A stretch of DNA of 46,668 bases from Verrucomicrobiota bacterium (GTDB taxonomy: Bacteria; Verrucomicrobiota; Verrucomicrobiia; Opitutales; Opitutaceae), in assembly GCA_026398135.1 (NCBI GenBank), contig JAPLTN010000101.1, positions 1 to 46,668 on the forward strand, in the 5' to 3' direction. The translations under genes and the position numbers were made by a program. Below, one piece after another: positions 41,888-46,668 of this stretch; positions within the stretch are counted from its first letter, which is position 1, and every line of letters starts with the position of its first letter. The notes beneath the pieces are model-generated. The model worked only from the letters and a program-made list of their open reading frames with translations, searched no databases and was not told the DNA's origin.

Positions 41888-43008
41888 GTGAGAATAATAT
41901 CTGAAAAAATCAAAGTTGATTTAGCGGTAATACTATCTGCTATAGGTTATTTAGTTTCTGCCCTTGGTGCGCCATTAGTATCTTTACTGATCGTAACTAA
42001 ACTCAATACAGAAGAGCAAGGCTATTACTACACATTTTTAAGTTTAATTGCTCTGCAGGGTATATTTGAATTGGGTGTCGGTCAGTGTATAGTGCAGTTT
42101 ACCGCTCACGAGTTTGAAAAAATTAAATTAGTTGGTAATAATTTAAGTGGCCCCTTAACAAGAATTTCTCGGTTTCGATCAATTGTTCAATTTTCAGTAA
42201 AATTTCACACTCTGGTAGCAGTAATCGCATTCTTAGGCGTTAGCATTTGCGGGTATGTGTTTTTTTCGGGTAGTGCGATTGACACCAACTACTGGATAAT
42301 TCCTTGGGTTGGATTATGTTTAGCAGCTTCATTTAATATAGCAATATCAGGTGTCCTCTCTGTTGTTGAAGGCTGCGGTTATGTAGTATGGATAAATAAA
42401 ATAAGAATTATAATTAACGTAACTCGTATAAGTTTTTTATGTATATTAATTTTGGTCGGTGCGGGGCTGTATTCATTATTTGTTGCCAATTTAATTTCAT
42501 TTCTAATATGCGGATTTTTTGTTTTATAGTTGCCTTATCGAATATTTGGAATTCAGTTAAAGTTCCATTATATTGTAATCTTATCAGTGCTGGAAAAACT
42601 CGCGAATTAAATCAAATTTGGAAAATTAATTCAATTGCTTCATTAATATCCTGTTCTATTGGAATTATAGTTTTGTTTTTTTTATTCTTATTTCTGAATG
42701 CCTACTATAGTCATTACTCAAGGCGTCTGCTTCCATCCGTATGTATATTATACTTGGCACCATCAATTATATCGTTTAATGTAGTAAATTCTCTCGCGTA
42801 TTATTTAAGAGCACATAAAGAAGAGTTATTAATGAAATATTCTGTAATTTCTGCTCTGATTTCAGTGATTCTTACGTGGTGGATTTCCAATTCTCATGAC
42901 TTTCAGTCAGCATTACTCGGAATTTCAATATCTAGTTTGATTACATTTCCCTTAGCATACTATACATTCCGAAGAAAATATAATTTAAATTCCTGCCAAG
43001 CATCATGA
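41888..43008 (+). pseudogene. wzx: Wzx-like O-antigen flippase, frameshifted
   Basis: Polysaccharide transporter split over two frames. The N-terminal part (41888-42529, 213 aa, GTG start) has helices such as LAVILSAIGYLVSALGAPLVSL and ends LICGFFVL-stop. The C-terminal part runs in the -1 frame from about 42514 to 43008 (FIVALSNIWNSVKVPLYCNLISAG onward). Joined they give about 375 aa with about 12 helices, near normal Wzx length. The break is at six T residues (42515-42520). It would flip the lipid-linked repeat unit. Possibilities are a true mutation, phase variation, -1 frameshifting or sequence error. Confidence 0.8.
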
Positions 43009-43961
43009 CTATTTCTTTAAAAATAATAACTTATAATAGGTCTGAATGCTTACAGCGGACATTAATAAAATTATCGGGTTCTGCACTTCGAGTTTATCCA
43101 ATAGAAGTTATAGATAATTGTAGCAGTGACTCAACTCCGCTAATATGTGCTTCTTTCATAAAGGAATTACCGCTGTTGTCATATAAAAGAAATCATTATA
43201 ATATTGGATTAGTGGGTAATATGATGAGAGCATATGAGAGTTTCACGACAGAATATTGTTGGATTCTGTGTGATGATGATGAGTATGACTGGAGTGGGCT
43301 AGATTTGCTTTTTCAGTTAATTCATTCAAACACGTATGACGCAATTGTAGTTGGCGCACCTGAAGATTCAGTGCTAAATCTGGGTGATTGCGGATCGGGC
43401 AACGAACTTTGTAAAAGAGGTTCACGGCTATATCATGTATTATCATTTTTGCCAGCTGTAATATTTCGGCGTTCGCTACTAGAGGGTGATGTCTTATTTC
43501 GTTGCAATAAGGGGGCCTCAAGCCTCTGGGCCCATGCACCATTAATCGAAAATATTATATTAAATGCGGCTTCAATAAAAATATTAAATAATTTAATAGT
43601 TCGTCGAGGTTATAATGATGATTTGCGTGATGTTGCAATATCTAGCATGTATGAAATTGTCAAATCGGGTTCTTATATGAACTATGTAAGCCGACAAGCA
43701 TTTTATCGGGAAATGCTCTTTAAAGGTAACATTCGCTTAAATTTAATTATAAAATTATACTCAAGGGAGCGAAGAAATGGTATAATGAAGTTTTGGCAAT
43801 TTGCATTTGTTTGGTGTATGCTTGAAATGAGTTTAACATCTCGGATTTTATCTACCCTATTTTATTTTATGCCCAGATCATTACATCGTTTCATAGGAAT
43901 AATTCTAAATAAAAATAACATCAAATATAAATCAAATTCTACAACATGCCAACGGCTATGA
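43005..43961 (+). CDS. GT2-family glycosyltransferase
   Basis: 318 aa. LKIITYNRSECLQRTLIKLS is the GT2 opening, followed by VIDNCSSDSTP and the metal-site motif YCWILCDDDEYDWSGLDLL. C-terminal hydrophobic stretch (FWQFAFVWCMLEMSL). A second transferase for the repeat unit. Overlaps the wzx end by 4 bp (ATGA). Confidence 0.85.
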   Translation: MTISLKIITYNRSECLQRTLIKLSGSALRVYPIEVIDNCSSDSTPLICASFIKELPLLSYKRNHYNIGLVGNMMRAYESFTTEYCWILCDDDEYDWSGLDLLFQLIHSNTYDAIVVGAPEDSVLNLGDCGSGNELCKRGSRLYHVLSFLPAVIFRRSLLEGDVLFRCNKGASSLWAHAPLIENIILNAASIKILNNLIVRRGYNDDLRDVAISSMYEIVKSGSYMNYVSRQAFYREMLFKGNIRLNLIIKLYSRERRNGIMKFWQFAFVWCMLEMSLTSRILSTLFYFMPRSLHRFIGIILNKNNIKYKSNSTTCQRL

Positions 43962-44662
43962 AAAATATAATATACAAAAAAATTTGTGATCATTCGTTTT
44001 TAATTAATTTTATAAAAAATAATGCTGTTGTTTTAGACTGTGGCGCAAATCGTGGGCAATTTTCTCGATGGTTAATAAATAACGGATTATTTAAAATTTA
44101 TGGTTTCGAGCCTGATCCACGAATATTCCCAAATTTAAATGAAATTCGAGGTGCTACTTTTTACAAAAAAGCGGTATCTGCGAACAATGGCCAAATGAAT
44201 CTGTGCCTAAATGACGGTATCGATGGGACTGGCTACTATGATCACAAAAGAGTAAATTCTACTTACGAATCCGTTGTTGTAAACTGCATAAATTTAGATA
44301 CTATTATTTCTGAAAACAAAATTAATGAAGTTGGACTGTTAAAGATTGACGTAGAAGGTGCTGAAATTGAAATAATTCTGAATATGTCAGAAAAAATGCG
44401 AGAACGCGTATCTCAAATAACTGTTGAATTCCATGATTTTATCGATAAAAATGAAATTCCTAGAATTAGAAAATGCATTCAAAGCTTAAAATCCTCTGGT
44501 TTCAGGGTGTATCGTATGTCTTTTTTTGACTATTCGGATGTTTTATTTATTAATAAATCAAAAATTAATCTAAATTTGCATCAACGAATTTATTTGAGAT
44601 TTATAATTAAATTTGGAAGTGGAATTAAGCGCATTATTTCACGCATCATTGGATGTAAATGA
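43958..44662 (+). CDS. FkbM-family methyltransferase
   Basis: 234 aa from ATG 43958, chosen because it gives the ATGA overlap seen at the neighbouring gene junctions; an ATG at 43946 is also possible. AdoMet-binding motif VVLDCGANRGQFSRWLINNG, then IYGFEPDPRIFPNL and LLKIDVEGAEIEIILNM, the FkbM signature. It probably O-methylates a sugar of the surface glycan. Confidence 0.88.
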   Translation: MKNIIYKKICDHSFLINFIKNNAVVLDCGANRGQFSRWLINNGLFKIYGFEPDPRIFPNLNEIRGATFYKKAVSANNGQMNLCLNDGIDGTGYYDHKRVNSTYESVVVNCINLDTIISENKINEVGLLKIDVEGAEIEIILNMSEKMRERVSQITVEFHDFIDKNEIPRIRKCIQSLKSSGFRVYRMSFFDYSDVLFINKSKINLNLHQRIYLRFIIKFGSGIKRIISRIIGCK

Positions 44663-45930
44663 TTAAATTTGTGCAAAATACATTTAATTTTAGAAGGCAG
44701 GAATTTTCAGAATCTAATTCTCTGCTCAGTGGCACCGCGTTCTTGAACTGGGCTATAACAATACTTGTTGCACTTGGTTCATTTAATGTGCAGTTGGCCG
44801 GTCAGATCCTAATTACGGAGATACTATGCACTGTTTTTTGTGTGTATTTGATTTTTACACGTGTATCGTATTTATTAGCATTACCTGCAGTGGGGCTGGT
44901 TACGAAATCAATGATTTCTGGTTTAGTTATATATGCCGTTTCTGATGTTTTAAATAGTTCCGATTTTATTGATGTAGCAAAGGGTGCTTTACGGTGGGCA
45001 TTTATGCTAACATCATTTATTACATTTGTATATGTATTAACAAGGAGCAAATTTTCTCCTGTTTATCTTATGCTTGGCATTACTATTTCTGGTTTTATTT
45101 TTGCTTGGCGATATTCTTCCGAAGCTGGTTATGGTTGGAAGTTTTCTCTTGGAGAGCCAATAACTGCATTAATTTTGATAGTCTGTATATTTTTGCCTAA
45201 GCACCTGTCAACTTTAATGGCGATATCTATAGGTGTTATTAATTTTTATCTGGATTATCGCAGTCTCGCTGGCGCTTGTTTGGTTTGTGCTGCATTTTCG
45301 GCGCTTTGTGGTTCTGGAATTAAAATTAATAAATTTTTATTAGTAGGAGTGATCTCAATTAGTTTTATATCAATAGGTGCTTATTTGTATAGCAAAGCCA
45401 TTTTGGATAACGATCAGCGTTCAGCTCGTAGTTTAGATTCTAACGAAGTGAGACTTACTGGTTTTAATTTTGGTATTCAAGCTATTAAGCTTTCGCCAAT
45501 ATATGGACATGGAACATGGGCATCAAAGCCAGAATTAATGTATTTATACACCCAATTACTACAAGATGCTAAGCGAGAGAGAGGTGCTCGTATTACTGGT
45601 GAGGAAGAGGGGTATGCAGCTGTTGTAGGTGCTATTCACTCTATGGTATTGCAAGGTGGTGCCGAGGCTGGAATTGTATGTAGTTTCATTTTTTTATTTT
45701 TTGCCTTTATCATTGTCTCGGGGTTTATTGCAATTTATAAAAATTTTGCATGGATGCGTGCACTTGAAATTCTTTCAGTCTATATCTGTGTCTTATCTTT
45801 GTGGGCTGTATTTAGCAGCCCCTTTGCGGGTTACAATCGTATACTTTTGGCTATGGGCTTAGCTTTATCAGTTCGGTTACTGCTAATAGCTAGAGACTTT
45901 GTGCCACGTATTCCATTGCGCAAGTCATGA
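44659..45930 (+). CDS. Wzy-like O-antigen polymerase / ligase-family membrane protein
   Basis: 423 aa with 10-12 predicted transmembrane segments and one large periplasmic loop (about residues 245-330) containing LTGFNFGIQAIKLSPIYGHGTW. That GHGxW-type motif is common in the O-antigen ligase/polymerase superfamily. In this Wzx-containing cluster it most likely polymerises the repeat units at the periplasmic face. Polymerase and ligase cannot be separated by sequence alone. ATGA overlap on both sides. Confidence 0.75.
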   Translation: MIKFVQNTFNFRRQEFSESNSLLSGTAFLNWAITILVALGSFNVQLAGQILITEILCTVFCVYLIFTRVSYLLALPAVGLVTKSMISGLVIYAVSDVLNSSDFIDVAKGALRWAFMLTSFITFVYVLTRSKFSPVYLMLGITISGFIFAWRYSSEAGYGWKFSLGEPITALILIVCIFLPKHLSTLMAISIGVINFYLDYRSLAGACLVCAAFSALCGSGIKINKFLLVGVISISFISIGAYLYSKAILDNDQRSARSLDSNEVRLTGFNFGIQAIKLSPIYGHGTWASKPELMYLYTQLLQDAKRERGARITGEEEGYAAVVGAIHSMVLQGGAEAGIVCSFIFLFFAFIIVSGFIAIYKNFAWMRALEILSVYICVLSLWAVFSSPFAGYNRILLAMGLALSVRLLLIARDFVPRIPLRKS

Positions 45931-46668
45931 ATATACTGCTAATTTCAGGTCCTGGGCGTATTCATTTTGTCGAAGTGGCTTATGGTTTGGTTTCAAGTGG
46001 ATGTGAAATTGTATTTATATGCGGGCTAAAGCCTTCACCTATATGGAAGGCTCCGTGTTACTTGGCTCAATTCTTTTTCCACCGTGAAAATTTGTATTCT
46101 AGATTGCTTTTGCGCTTAGGTCCAGGGCAAATACTCAATGGGTGTATCCGTAGTTTTTTTTTAGCTGAGTCAGTAGTGGCCTTTGGCGGATGTCTCGTAA
46201 GTTTACTTGGCTTAAACCGGGATCTGGTCGATTCGCTGACATGGCGCTTTTATGGTTTGATGTTGCCTACAAAACGTGATGGTTATCATGTTCTTCACAT
46301 TCGAAGTGGAGCAGGGCAGGGTGGAGCTATTCTTTCCGCTAAGCGCAGGGGGATTCCGGTTATAGTGGATCACAGTATTGCGCATCCTGCTGAAATTAAT
46401 CGTGTATTAAGTTCCGAATTTAACTCTTTTGGGATGGACAACCCTATCAATGAAATGAGTCCATTTTGGCGTCTGGTGCTTGCTGATTGCGATCAAGCGG
46501 ATTATCTACTTGTTAACTCTGAATATGTTAAAACCACGTTTCTTGAAAGAGGTTATCCTTCTAAGAAAATTATTGTATCCTATCTTGGCGTTCGCGAGGA
46601 TTTCATAGGATTAAAAACAAGTCACGCAGATACTTCTTGCAGGCTTAGGCTTCTTTTTACAGGTAGCT
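45927..46668 (+). CDS. Glycosyltransferase, GT-B type, partial
   Basis: Open from ATG 45927 to the window end (247 codons, no stop). Begins MNILLISGPGRIHFVEVAYG. Includes YHVLHIRSGAGQGGAILSAK, GIPVIVDHSIAHPAEI, ADYLLVNSEYVKTTFLERGY and KIIVSYLGV, matching the acceptor domain and domain linker of GT4-like transferases; the donor domain lies outside the window. Base composition rises towards the host level in its distal part. Confidence 0.8.
   Translation, partial: MNILLISGPGRIHFVEVAYGLVSSGCEIVFICGLKPSPIWKAPCYLAQFFFHRENLYSRLLLRLGPGQILNGCIRSFFLAESVVAFGGCLVSLLGLNRDLVDSLTWRFYGLMLPTKRDGYHVLHIRSGAGQGGAILSAKRRGIPVIVDHSIAHPAEINRVLSSEFNSFGMDNPINEMSPFWRLVLADCDQADYLLVNSEYVKTTFLERGYPSKKIIVSYLGVREDFIGLKTSHADTSCRLRLLFTGS

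Overview
The window looks like a chromosomal segment of a GC-rich Verrucomicrobiota bacterium, most likely Opitutales/Opitutaceae. This is inferred from gene families, high-GC codon use, an Opitutaceae-style IS4 transposase fragment and abundant dispersed repeats; it was not tested by phylogeny. Most of the segment is ordinary core genome. The right quarter is a surface-polysaccharide (O-antigen-like) island rich in repeats, with an abrupt change to AT-rich DNA after about 40.4 kb.

Layout. 1-160: tail of a truncated transposase. 257-5754: tightly packed operon of a TonB-dependent receptor, a YfiR-like periplasmic protein, a membrane sensor kinase and a receiver-kinase hybrid. 5.9-6.4 kb: a cysteine-cluster protein. 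6.5-11.4 kb (minus): hemL, a DUF167 gene, a parA-like gene, two ABC-2 permeases without an ATPase, and rnc. 11.4-11.9 kb: a GxxExxY gene bracketed by inverted repeats. 11.9-13.6 kb: nadE (minus). 13.7-19.0 kb (plus): maf, a TonB/TolA-like protein, a pseudouridine synthase, a membrane protein, menA, exbB and exbD. 19.0-25.7 kb (minus): an LRV-repeat protein, a glycosyltransferase, a TPR protein, a PP2C phosphatase and a sodium:solute symporter, with repeat-filled gaps. 26.2-28.3 kb: a DinG-type helicase (minus). 28.5-29.2 kb: vapBC. 29.2-31.5 kb: a P1B-4 type metal ATPase. 31.56 kb: tRNA-Ser(GCT).

Polysaccharide island, 32.1 kb to the window end. It begins with an unusual nucleotidyltransferase-GHMP kinase fusion. 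Next come rfbF, rfbG and rfbH for CDP-3,6-dideoxyhexose precursors, interrupted by a four-helix-bundle gene and followed by a PIN-domain gene pair. It continues with an epimerase, two GT2 glycosyltransferases, a frameshifted Wzx flippase, an FkbM methyltransferase, a Wzy-like polymerase and a partial GT-B glycosyltransferase. A 33-codon remnant of a different epimerase sits exactly at the junction with the AT-rich block and looks like a recombination scar.

The most interesting signal is a family of palindromic, coding-compatible repeats made of GAAA-rich left arms (cgGAAAtgcTGAAA) and TTTC-rich right arms (TTTCAaAATTTC). They fill intergenic gaps at 35.2, 35.7, 37.9 and 39.85 kb. They also sit in frame twice inside rfbH, enlarging it to 680 aa while every recognisable catalytic motif is kept, and they form the C-terminal tail of rfbG. 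They resemble Rickettsia palindromic elements in behaviour, but not in sequence as far as I can tell. Further repeat families are iteron triads with 9-10 bp spacing (one inverted pair flanks the GxxExxY gene), nested inverted-repeat MITE-like elements, a 19-bp dispersed motif and a direct repeat of about 113 bp.
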